From a bacterium (GTDB lineage Bacteria; Electryoneota; Electryoneia; Electryoneales; Electryoneaceae), in assembly GCA_014729955.1 (NCBI GenBank), contig WJJA01000479.1, positions 1-5,465 on the forward strand: 5,465 bases of DNA. Reading direction: 5' to 3'. Under the pieces are notes generated by a model. It searched no databases. It was not told where the DNA came from and saw only the letters and a list, made by a program, of their open reading frames with translations. The translations under genes and the position numbers were made by a program. Positions 1-5,465 of this stretch are shown one piece after another (position 1 is the stretch's first letter; each line of letters begins with the position of its first letter).

Positions 1-1
1 G

Positions 2-127
2 ATCTACACCGCGGGCACATACCACTTCCCCTTCAACGGGCAGGGGCTGGCGACCGGGGTGTACATGGCACGGCTGTCGTCACGGACATTGGGAAGCCGC
101 ACACAACGGATTGTGCTGGTGAAATAG
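2..127 (+). CDS. C-terminal end of a secreted protein with a type IX sorting / FlgD-Ig-like tail (5' partial)
   Basis: Only the last 41 codons and the TAG stop are inside the window; the reading frame is open from base 2. The visible tail ends in GLATGVYMARLSS, then about ten polar residues, then TQRIVLVK. This is the usual closing pattern of secretion-sorting C-terminal domains (a Gly-Leu-Ala-Ser-Gly-Val-Tyr turn, an Arg-Leu strand, then a hydrophobic strand ending in Lys), also seen in FlgD-Ig-like domains of FCB-group secreted proteins. Family knowledge suggests this tail sends the protein through the outer membrane, or is simply the last Ig-like fold; the two cannot be separated from 41 residues. 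The function of the main body is unknown because it lies upstream of the window. The gene converges on recR, with 219 bp between the two stops. Confidence 0.75.
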   Translation: MYTAGTYHFPFNGQGLATGVYMARLSSRTLGSRTQRIVLVK

Positions 128-130
128 GAT

Positions 131-151
131 CCCGGCGTCGTTGACGCCGGG
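131..151. terminator. Perfect 9-bp hairpin just after the first gene's stop
   Basis: The arm CCCGGCGTC (131-139) pairs exactly with GACGCCGGG (143-151) across a GTT loop, and the hairpin begins four bases after the TAG stop. Its position and strength fit a transcription terminator for the upstream gene. However, the bases that follow are GAGGCTGTTG and not a T-run, so it is not a canonical intrinsic terminator. It may instead protect the mRNA 3' end or act with another factor. The hairpin is directly visible; its role is inferred. Confidence 0.5.
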
Positions 152-178
152 GAGGCTGTTGAGAACGAGAATCCATAT

Positions 179-212
179 ACCGAGTGGGGCAGGCCTCCGT
201 GCCTGCCTGGCG
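179..212. repeat. Intergenic palindromic repeat unit, copy 1
   Basis: This 34-bp unit matches the one at 277-310 at 32 of 34 positions (differences at 184 and 196). It contains an inverted repeat, GGCAGGC (188-194) and GCCTGCC (201-207), around a six-base loop, so either strand can fold into a hairpin. It lies in noncoding DNA between two convergent genes. The form resembles REP-like dispersed palindromic elements; whether it recurs elsewhere in the genome cannot be seen here. Confidence 0.8.
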
Positions 213-276
213 ACGCAGGCGATTCATTCCACCGCTTCTAATAAACTCGAGCCAATGTTGGGGCAACCTGTCTTAC

Positions 277-310
277 ACCGAATGGGGCAGGCCGCCGTGC
301 CTGCCTGGCG
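277..310. repeat. Intergenic palindromic repeat unit, copy 2
   Basis: This is the second copy of the 34-bp unit at 179-212, in the same orientation and 98 bp further on. The inverted repeat GGCAGGC (286-292) / GCCTGCC (299-305) is fully kept; one of the two differences (T196 to G294) falls in the loop and the other (G184 to A282) outside the stem, so the stem is conserved. It lies 36 bp past the recR stop on the opposite strand, where its hairpin could also help end or protect the recR transcript. That role is inferred. Confidence 0.8.
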
Positions 311-346
311 CCGGATTTGTCCGTGAAAGAGCGGCGATCGATCACA

Positions 347-946
347 TCACAACTTCGACCGTCCTTCAAAGGCGCGTACGAGGGTAAGATCGTCGGCATG
401 TTCGAGGTCGGAACCGACGGGTATGCCGCGAGCGATGCGTGACACCTTGACACGCTGTCCAAAGAGTTTCGAGAGGTACATCGCAGTCTGTTCGCCTTCC
501 GGGGTCGGGTTGGTGGCGACGACCAGTTCCTCGATCGGTTCGTCGCTGATCCTCTTGTCCAGCTCGCGGATCCGCAAATCTTCCGGTCCGACACCGTCCA
601 GCGGCGCCAGCACGCCACCCAGCACATGGTACTTGCCGCGAAAGATCCCGCCGCGCTCGAGTGCGATCACATCGCCCGGCTCTTCCACGACCAGGACCGT
701 GGAGGCGTCACGTTTCGGGTCGGTGCAAATCGGGCAGGGGTCGCGGTCGGAGAGGAACCCGCAGATCGAACAGACCTTCACCTTTTCCTTCACATTGATC
801 ACGGCTTGCGCCAGGCGCTTCACCTCTTCCGTGTCGGATTTCAAAAGGTACAGGGCCATGCGCAATGCAGACTTCTTCCCGATGCCGGGCATACGGGACA
901 GTTCGGTCTGCAGCTCCATTACCGCCGGTGGCAAACTTGCGGGCAC
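347..946 (-). CDS. recR: Recombination mediator protein RecR
   Basis: RecR works with RecO (and RecF) in the cytoplasm to load RecA onto single-stranded DNA covered by SSB, for gap and break repair. The 199-residue length is normal for the family. Visible in order: a helix-hairpin-helix at about 16-35 containing MPGIGKKSALRMALYLL; a four-cysteine zinc finger with Cys59, Cys62, Cys71 and Cys74 (CSICGF then CPIC); a Toprim domain at about 82-175 with VVEEPGDVIALE and ATNPTPEGEQTAMYL; and the C-terminal signature GIPVGSDLEHADDLTL. The chosen start is GTG, with AGGA about 10 bases upstream. An internal ATG at codon 10 is possible but would cut into the conserved N-terminal helix. The gene is 32 bp downstream of a membrane-protein gene on the same strand, so they are probably co-transcribed. 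The usual dnaX and ybaB neighbours are absent from the window. Confidence 0.97.
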   Translation of the reverse strand: MPASLPPAVMELQTELSRMPGIGKKSALRMALYLLKSDTEEVKRLAQAVINVKEKVKVCSICGFLSDRDPCPICTDPKRDASTVLVVEEPGDVIALERGGIFRGKYHVLGGVLAPLDGVGPEDLRIRELDKRISDEPIEELVVATNPTPEGEQTAMYLSKLFGQRVKVSRIARGIPVGSDLEHADDLTLVRAFEGRSKL

Positions 947-978
947 GTTCGGTGTTTCCTTTCCGGGTTATCCTTCGC

Positions 979-1551
979 TTACGCGTCCTTGTTGGTCTTG
1001 GAGTCGGGGTTCTGTTCACCTGAGATCGTCAATCCCGCCTGTTGAGCGGATTCACGAATCCGTTCACGAAACCAGTTGTAGCGTGTTTCGCTCGAGATTA
1101 CTTCCCGTTCTTCCCCTTCGCGCAGTTTCGCAATTACCGCCAGTCGTTTGCTGCCCCATCTGCGAATCCTTCTCAGTTCCAGGCGGTCGATTTCAGCGTA
1201 ATTCAGAAACATCTGATCTTTGCGAAAGATCGCGCGGGCGCCGTGATCAAAGCGTACTGTCGGCTTCCAAAGCCCTAGCACCAGCACACGCCCCACCAGG
1301 TACACCAGGTAGGCCATGATCAGCAGGGTGAACAGATCCGGGTCATCGACACGCGCCTGAGCGACGATTTCGTAGATAAGATAGCCCAGGAACAGCACCG
1401 AACCGCTGATCAGCAATCCCCGGTAGAGAGGGTGGGGGCGAAACTCGTCATGAGCTCCGCGATGGTCGATGCGATACGGCTGTACAAGATAGGAAGCGCC
1501 CATCAGGAGGATGGCCACGGCGGCGGGTCCGATTTCCCAGATCCAGTCCAC
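979..1551 (-). CDS. Small membrane protein with three helices and a PH-like cytoplasmic tail
   Basis: A 190-residue protein I do not recognise by name. Three hydrophobic segments are clear, at about 7-25, 45-63 and 73-95. The first loop is rich in Arg and His and the second in Asp, so the positive-inside rule puts the N-terminus outside and the C-terminus in the cytoplasm. Residues about 98-175 look like a bacterial PH-type domain: alternating strands (VRFDHGARAIFR, then QMFLNYAEIDRLELRRI), a basic turn, a strand (LAVIAKL) and a closing amphipathic helix (YNWFRERIRESAQQ). This assignment is inferred from pattern only. The last 15 residues are polar and probably disordered. I chose GTG at 1551 because GGAG lies 7 bases upstream; an in-frame TTG at 1575, with a weaker GGA, would add 8 residues. 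It precedes recR in the likely operon, but nothing in the sequence ties it to DNA repair. Confidence 0.8.
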   Translation of the reverse strand: MDWIWEIGPAAVAILLMGASYLVQPYRIDHRGAHDEFRPHPLYRGLLISGSVLFLGYLIYEIVAQARVDDPDLFTLLIMAYLVYLVGRVLVLGLWKPTVRFDHGARAIFRKDQMFLNYAEIDRLELRRIRRWGSKRLAVIAKLREGEEREVISSETRYNWFRERIRESAQQAGLTISGEQNPDSKTNKDA

Positions 1552-1558
1552 AGTCGAA

Positions 1559-1562
1559 CTCC
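1559..1562 (-). promoter_or_regulatory. Ribosome binding site deciding the membrane-protein start
   Basis: The minus strand reads GGAG here, 7 bases before the GTG at 1551. This favours the GTG over the in-frame TTG at 1575, whose best upstream match is only GGA. Confidence 0.55.
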
Positions 1563-1575
1563 GGTTTTCAATCAA

Positions 1576-1784
1576 AGGTTATCCAACATCGCCCGGTCTC
1601 CAAACATGCGGCCGGGTTGCGAAGACTCTTGCATTCTCTGAACAAACCTGCGTTTCTTTTTCCCTCGGTTCAAGATAGGACGGTCTGCCGTACGATTCCA
1701 GTCGAATCCGGCCTCTTCGCCGGAGAGTGTACCTGTTGAGACCGTCTTCATCTTTCTGTTGGTTCGCTACCGTTTTTTTCAGGT
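1576..1784. other. Divergent intergenic region, no gene seen
   Basis: This stretch separates the leftward recR operon from the rightward nucleotidase and must hold promoters for both. I found no convincing -35/-10 pair on either strand. It contains a perfect inverted repeat, TCCGGC (1707-1712) and GCCGGA (1719-1724), around a six-base loop, and a run of seven Ts at 1773-1779 just before the nucleotidase ribosome binding site. No tRNA-like fold or extra coding region could be supported. Confidence 0.5.
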
Positions 1785-1789
1785 AGGAG
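1785..1789 (+). promoter_or_regulatory. Ribosome binding site deciding the nucleotidase start
   Basis: AGGAG is followed by TTTCC and two tandem TTG codons at 1795 and 1798, giving spacings of 5 and 8 bases. The longer frame from TTG at 1759 has no such motif and would put a polar, charged stretch before the signal peptide. Confidence 0.7.
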
Positions 1790-1794
1790 TTTCC

Positions 1795-3294
1795 TTGTTG
1801 CGTTTCCATATACGATGTCTTGCAACCGCGCTTTCGTTGTTTCTTGCAGCGGGTATGTCGCATGCCGAGCAGGTGGTGCTGCTCTACTTCAACGATGCCC
1901 ATGAAGTAGCGCCTGTTGTGGACGAAATGGGCGAGCGGGGGGGAGTGGCTCGTCTCAAAGCAACGGTCGACAGCGTGCGTGCAAAGCATCCCGATGCAAA
2001 GCTGCTGTTCGGCGGTGATCTGGCGGGGGGCGTGCTTTTCGGCGCGGTCTTTCACGGCTTTCCGGTGGTGGAAGCGCTGAACCGTATCGGGGTGGATGCC
2101 GCGACCTTCGGCCAGCATGATTTTGACTTCGGCGCCGAGAACACCCGTGAGTTGGTCGAGGCTTCGAACTTCCCCTGGTTTACCGGCAACCTGACCGAAT
2201 CCGACGGTTCCCCCTTCCATCAGCTCCCGCGCACGCTGGTCCTTGAGCATGGCAGCCTGCGCATCGGTCTGATCGGTTTGACCGATGATATGCACACCAC
2301 CAAGCAGGAAGGGATCGTGGTGCAAGAGAATCTGCTCGAAGCCGCCGGTCGGTCCATTGACGCGCTGGAGGGGCGTGCGGATATCCTCATCGCGATGACC
2401 CAGACACGCCTGGAAGTGAACGAGCGGTTGCTCTTGACCTATCCGGCCATCGACGCAATTTATTCAGAAGAACGGTATGAAAACCGCACGGCGGTGCATT
2501 TTGTGGGCGATCGTCCGATCCTCACGCCGGGTGGCAACATCGCGAGCCTGGCACGATTGGACATTACATTCGAAGAAAACGATCGAAGGCTGCAGACGTC
2601 TGCGATCCCCATCGATGCATCCACCCCCGCCGACCCTGAACTGACGGGCCTGGAGAAGCGATACATGGAACGCCTGGAGGTGGAGCTGGCTCGTCCGGTG
2701 GCCACACTGGAGACCGATCTCAGCACCGGTATGTATACCAACAACCGCGCTCGCTGGGGTGAAACCACTGCGGGCAATGTGATTGCCGATGCATTTCGTG
2801 ACCAGGTGCAGGCGGAGATCGGCCTGATCCAGGGCGGGGGCATCCGGTCCAACATCAATGCCGGCGTGCTTACCATGCGCGACCTGCTCGCCCTGCTGCC
2901 GTTCGGCAATACCGTGGTCAAGGTACGCTTGCCCGGCGCTGCTGTGATCGACGCGCTGGAACACGGCGTCGCCAAGGTGGAAGACCGCGAAGGGCGTTTC
3001 CTGCAGGTATCAGGCATCCAGTATACCTATGATCCGGGTCGATCACGCGGAGACCGCATTGTCAGCGTGACACGAGACGGTGAGCCGATCAATCTGGAGA
3101 AGATGTACACCATCGCCCTGCCAAGCTATCTCTATACCGGCGGTGACGGCTTCGATATGTTTTCTACCGGCGAATTGCTGGTTGCCCCGAAAGAGGGTAT
3201 GAAAGACGTCGAAGCATTGCGTGAATATGCCCTTGATCACGGCACACTTGCACCCCGCCTTGAAGGTCGAATCACGGCTCTTTCCCAGAATTAG
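1795..3294 (+). CDS. Exported UshA-like 5'-nucleotidase / metallophosphatase with an altered metal site
   Basis: Two-domain 5'-nucleotidase family protein of 499 residues, probably periplasmic. Members remove phosphate from nucleotides or related esters. Residues 1-24 form a signal peptide (basic start, hydrophobic core, cleavage after SHA). The N-terminal metallophosphatase domain (about 26-260) keeps NDAH (Asp34, His36), GGD (Asp75) and the catalytic-type His108 and Asp111. However, the usual GNHEFD reads GQHDFD (Gln107), the next metal His is Gln203 (MTQT), and the GGHxx motif is replaced by SEERY (224-228). The C-terminal substrate domain (about 300-490) looks intact: RWGETTAGN (320-328), GGGIRSN with Arg351, LPFGN with Phe370, and GGDGF with Phe453. 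No sorting tail follows. I chose TTG at 1795 because AGGAG lies 5 bases upstream and the signal peptide then starts cleanly. Family membership is secure; activity and substrate are not. Confidence 0.9.
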   Translation: MLRFHIRCLATALSLFLAAGMSHAEQVVLLYFNDAHEVAPVVDEMGERGGVARLKATVDSVRAKHPDAKLLFGGDLAGGVLFGAVFHGFPVVEALNRIGVDAATFGQHDFDFGAENTRELVEASNFPWFTGNLTESDGSPFHQLPRTLVLEHGSLRIGLIGLTDDMHTTKQEGIVVQENLLEAAGRSIDALEGRADILIAMTQTRLEVNERLLLTYPAIDAIYSEERYENRTAVHFVGDRPILTPGGNIASLARLDITFEENDRRLQTSAIPIDASTPADPELTGLEKRYMERLEVELARPVATLETDLSTGMYTNNRARWGETTAGNVIADAFRDQVQAEIGLIQGGGIRSNINAGVLTMRDLLALLPFGNTVVKVRLPGAAVIDALEHGVAKVEDREGRFLQVSGIQYTYDPGRSRGDRIVSVTRDGEPINLEKMYTIALPSYLYTGGDGFDMFSTGELLVAPKEGMKDVEALREYALDHGTLAPRLEGRITALSQN

Positions 3295-3331
3295 ATGGTC
3301 TGAGCTGTATCGCTCCGTGTTTCGCCGGGGC

Positions 3332-3358
3332 GAGGGCATTGAATCGATGCAATCCCTC
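3332..3358 (+). terminator. Possible terminator after the nucleotidase gene
   Basis: GAGGG, a bulged C and ATTG (3332-3340) pair with CAAT and CCCTC (3350-3358) across an eight-base loop, giving nine pairs about 40 bases after the stop. A T-rich but broken stretch (TGTTGTACCATTTT) follows. It could terminate the nucleotidase transcript, but the T-tract is weak. Confidence 0.35.
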
Positions 3359-3407
3359 CCTGTTGTACCATTTTGCAGGCATGTGGCGTCGCGCTACAGG
3401 TCAAAGC

Positions 3408-3421
3408 GAGCGGAACCGCTC
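3408..3421. promoter_or_regulatory. Short dyad in the gap before the propeller gene
   Basis: GAGCGG (3408-3413) and CCGCTC (3416-3421) are exact inverted repeats with two bases between them. The spacing is too tight for a stable hairpin but would suit a dimeric DNA-binding protein. It lies about 55 bp upstream of the candidate -10 box. No regulator is known, so the role is a guess. Confidence 0.2.
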
Positions 3422-3451
3422 CGATCTTCGCGAATTGAGCGCGAGCACTTG

Positions 3452-3481
3452 CTTTCAGCAACGTGTAACCTACCTTATACT
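3452..3481 (+). promoter_or_regulatory. Weak candidate promoter for the propeller gene
   Basis: TATACT at 3476-3481 resembles a -10 box and lies 53 bases before the ATG. The best -35-like hexamer at normal spacing is CTTTCA (3452-3457, 18-base spacer), a poor match to TTGACA. Sigma factors of FCB-group bacteria use other consensus sequences, so this is only a candidate. Confidence 0.25.
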
Positions 3482-3534
3482 GGAATCCCTCTAGTGGGGC
3501 GTGGAAATCGAATGCAGACGAAAGGAAGCCTGCC

Positions 3535-5465
3535 ATGAAACGCTTGGTTCTGCCTGTTTTCCTGTTGCTTATGCTGAGTACTGCCTTACAGGGCGCGCCG
3601 GTGAATGAAACCGTGCACCGCCAACAAGCTTCCGACCGGGGGGCCGTCACACGCTCGGTCACATACGATTCATTCGGATCAACCGTCGAACTTCCGCAAC
3701 AGAACAGTGCGCCGGTTCCGTTTGTGCCGAACCATTCAGGGCTCGACCAGACAGGCACAACGCTTTTCACCGGTACCGAACCCACCGGGATTTTCAATGA
3801 TGTCGCGGTCACGGTGGACGGCAGCCTGTGGGCGGCGATCTCTTACCTCAACAACCAGCGGCTGATTGTCTTCGATGAGGAGGGCAACGAACTCTACGTA
3901 CAGAACGGTACCGATCCGCAACATCTGGCGATGGACGAACTCGGCTACCATCTGTATTACTCCACCACCACGACGCTTTACCATCTCGACCCGGTGGATG
4001 ATTTCAATGAAGTCTGGTCGACAACCTTCGATGAAAACATCTCCGATGTGATCACCGATCGCTTCGGCGATGCGGTCTATGTGCTCGGCAATGCACGTGC
4101 TGATTCGGTGCGGATGTATCACCTCGATCCCGACGACGGGTCTGTCATCCAGACATTCGCCGCGCATGTCGATGAAGCGAACAGCTGGATCGGGCTGGAC
4201 ATCGACCCGTCCGGCAATTTCGTGCTTGCCACAGGTCGTTATCACATGTACCTGTATGATGTGATGAACGAAGAGGTCGTGTGGGACGCCGATGTGTCGA
4301 ACACGGAAGGTGAAGCGCGCATGTCTATGAACGCCCGTGTGATCGTCGCACCGTCCAACAGCGGTGTGATGACGGTGTACGGTCGTCCTGATCTCGACTC
4401 CGACCCGGTGGAGTTGTGGACCTACCGTTTCCGCGGCGGCACGAGCAACTGGGTGCGCTGCGTGGACGTTTCAGCCGACGGTTCCGTGATCGCGGCGGGT
4501 TCTCTGCAGTTCGGCGGCAATCCCTACAACGGCTACATCATGGTGTTCGACACATGGTTGGGCCCGGTGCCGCGCTGGACGTCGGACACGATGTACGACC
4601 TGGTAGAGGATGTGAAGCTTTCTGACGACGGGTTGGTGCTGGCCGGCATTTCATGGGGTCCGCTTTCTCCGGCCACTGGTTCGGATATTCGTGTGTGGGA
4701 AACTTCCTCGTCGGAGCATTTTTTCGACATTGAACATGCCGGTTCTCCGAACGCGCTGGACCTGAGCTACGACGGGCGCTGGATGATTGTCGGCGGCAAG
4801 GGTGTGCATGCTCGACAATTCGGCAACGGCGGCGAACTGTTCGCCTGTGAAATCGACCTTGAGGGCGGGTTTGTCAGCGGCCTTGTGTCGCCCGCAGCGG
4901 AAGGTATTCGCATCGAAGCGGTGGGGGAGAATCGTTCGGCACTGACCGACCCGAGCGGGCAGTTCCTGATTCGCCATATCGAACCCGGCACCTACACGAT
5001 ACAGGTGCACGAACCGGGTTATCAGCGCACACAGGCGACCGGCGTCACGGTTGCGGAAGGCGACACCACATTCCTGGCGGAATCGCTCGATCTGAATGAA
5101 GTCACAGACATCGATCCGCCCGGCAACTTTGTCGCAATGGGCGGCGAAACCGCCATCGACCTTGCGTGGGATGAACCCGCCACCCCGGGACCGGCCTTGA
5201 GGCGCGGACGTGACGATCTCGATGCCCTTCGTGCGGTCGGTGATGCCCCTCTTGCGACGGGCGATGAGGTGATCGAGCTGGTGCCGAGTCGTTTCATTGA
5301 ACACCCCGGCGGGGGTCCGGGTGAACTGGACGACGTGGATGAATACTACGTCTACCGGGGCTTCTTTGAAGAGGGACCGTTTGCTCTGCTCGATACCGTC
5401 GCCGGCACGGCAACGACCTATACGGATGAATTTGAACTTTACCCGTTTACCACCTACTACTACAC
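3535..5465 (+). CDS. Secreted beta-propeller protein with carboxypeptidase-regulatory-like and fibronectin-III-like domains (3' partial)
   Basis: The frame stays open for 643 codons and runs off the window. The ATG at 3535 has AGGA 8 bases upstream and begins a signal peptide (MKRLVLPVFLLLML, cleavage near 20-22). Residues about 80-440 form a beta-propeller: segments of the type hydrophobic-Asp-x-Ser-x-Asp-Gly-x-hydrophobic-Gly recur at about 89-102, 220-234, 309-322, 359-372 and 407-421. Most are followed by a strand such as LIVFD, MYLYD, IMVFD or IRVWE, suggesting seven or eight blades. Residues about 443-520 are a carboxypeptidase-regulatory-like domain (TDPSGQFLI, EPGTYTIQVHEPGY). Residues about 527-643 start a fibronectin-III-like domain (PPGNFVAMGG, LAWDEP, EYYVYRG, TTYYY) with a long polar insert at about 549-602. 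No catalytic motif is seen; a surface binding or structural role is the best guess. By analogy, a sorting tail may follow past the window. Confidence 0.88.
   Translation, partial: MKRLVLPVFLLLMLSTALQGAPVNETVHRQQASDRGAVTRSVTYDSFGSTVELPQQNSAPVPFVPNHSGLDQTGTTLFTGTEPTGIFNDVAVTVDGSLWAAISYLNNQRLIVFDEEGNELYVQNGTDPQHLAMDELGYHLYYSTTTTLYHLDPVDDFNEVWSTTFDENISDVITDRFGDAVYVLGNARADSVRMYHLDPDDGSVIQTFAAHVDEANSWIGLDIDPSGNFVLATGRYHMYLYDVMNEEVVWDADVSNTEGEARMSMNARVIVAPSNSGVMTVYGRPDLDSDPVELWTYRFRGGTSNWVRCVDVSADGSVIAAGSLQFGGNPYNGYIMVFDTWLGPVPRWTSDTMYDLVEDVKLSDDGLVLAGISWGPLSPATGSDIRVWETSSSEHFFDIEHAGSPNALDLSYDGRWMIVGGKGVHARQFGNGGELFACEIDLEGGFVSGLVSPAAEGIRIEAVGENRSALTDPSGQFLIRHIEPGTYTIQVHEPGYQRTQATGVTVAEGDTTFLAESLDLNEVTDIDPPGNFVAMGGETAIDLAWDEPATPGPALRRGRDDLDALRAVGDAPLATGDEVIELVPSRFIEHPGGGPGELDDVDEYYVYRGFFEEGPFALLDTVAGTATTYTDEFELYPFTTYYY

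Noticed and set aside
179..310. Possible two-repeat CRISPR
   Set aside because: There are only two copies, the gap is 64 bases, no cas genes are near, and the units are short hairpins in a convergent intergenic region, which fits a palindromic repeat element better.
141..387. Small plus-strand frames across the repeats
   Set aside because: They are produced by the GC-rich repeat units themselves, have no ribosome binding site worth noting and no protein-like composition.
423..1319. Open frame of 298 codons on the plus strand
   Set aside because: It lies antisense to recR and the membrane-protein gene, whose minus-strand products show clear family motifs and membrane helices. The plus-strand product is Ser/Arg/Pro-rich with no recognisable domain.
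1660..1730. tRNA-like stretch with GGTTCAAG and GTCGAATCC pieces
   Set aside because: No acceptor stem or T-arm pairing could be formed on either strand.
2460..3017. Minus-strand frames inside the nucleotidase gene
   Set aside because: They overlap the conserved C-terminal nucleotidase domain read on the plus strand and have low-complexity, Ser/Arg-rich products.
1795..3294. Frameshift or sequencing error as the cause of the missing metal-site motifs
   Set aside because: The changed motifs lie in three separate places with good family similarity between them in one unbroken frame, so a local frameshift cannot explain them.
3736..4245. Minus-strand frame of 169 codons
   Set aside because: It is antisense to the propeller domain, whose plus-strand frame has a start signal, signal peptide and repeating blade motifs.
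4651..5304. Minus-strand frame of 217 codons
   Set aside because: It is antisense to the last blades, the regulatory-like domain and the start of the fibronectin-III-like domain, which are well supported on the plus strand.

Overview
The window (about 57-60% GC by eye) looks like a chromosomal fragment of an uncultured Gram-negative bacterium, most likely from the Fibrobacteres-Chlorobi-Bacteroidetes superphylum or a neighbouring candidate phylum. The evidence is the C-terminal tail of the first gene, which matches type IX secretion sorting / FlgD-Ig-like ends. A large secreted protein with a beta-propeller, a carboxypeptidase-regulatory-like domain and a fibronectin-III-like domain points the same way. 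No marker in the window fixes the phylum.

Layout. Bases 2-127 (+) are the last 41 codons of a secreted protein. Bases 128-346, between this gene and the convergent recR, hold a perfect hairpin just after the stop and two near-identical 34-bp palindromic repeat units 98 bp apart. Bases 347-946 (-) are recR, a recombination mediator. It lies 32 bp downstream of a gene at 979-1551 (-) for a small three-helix membrane protein with a PH-like cytoplasmic tail, so the two are probably one operon. The usual dnaX and ybaB partners of recR are not in the window. Bases 1552-1794 separate this operon from a divergent gene at 1795-3294 (+), an exported UshA-like 5'-nucleotidase. A 240-bp gap with a possible terminator and weak promoter-like sequence leads to 3535-5465 (+), a long secreted multidomain protein whose 3' end lies outside the window.

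The genes are a mix of housekeeping (recR) and cell-envelope or secreted functions and do not form one clear pathway. The most notable point is that the 5'-nucleotidase keeps its C-terminal substrate domain and part of its active site. However, it has lost four of the seven metal ligands known from E. coli UshA: Asn to Gln, His to Gln, and replacement of the whole GGHxx motif. It is therefore either an enzyme with a changed metal centre or a pseudoenzyme. No CRISPR array, transposase, tRNA or rRNA was found.
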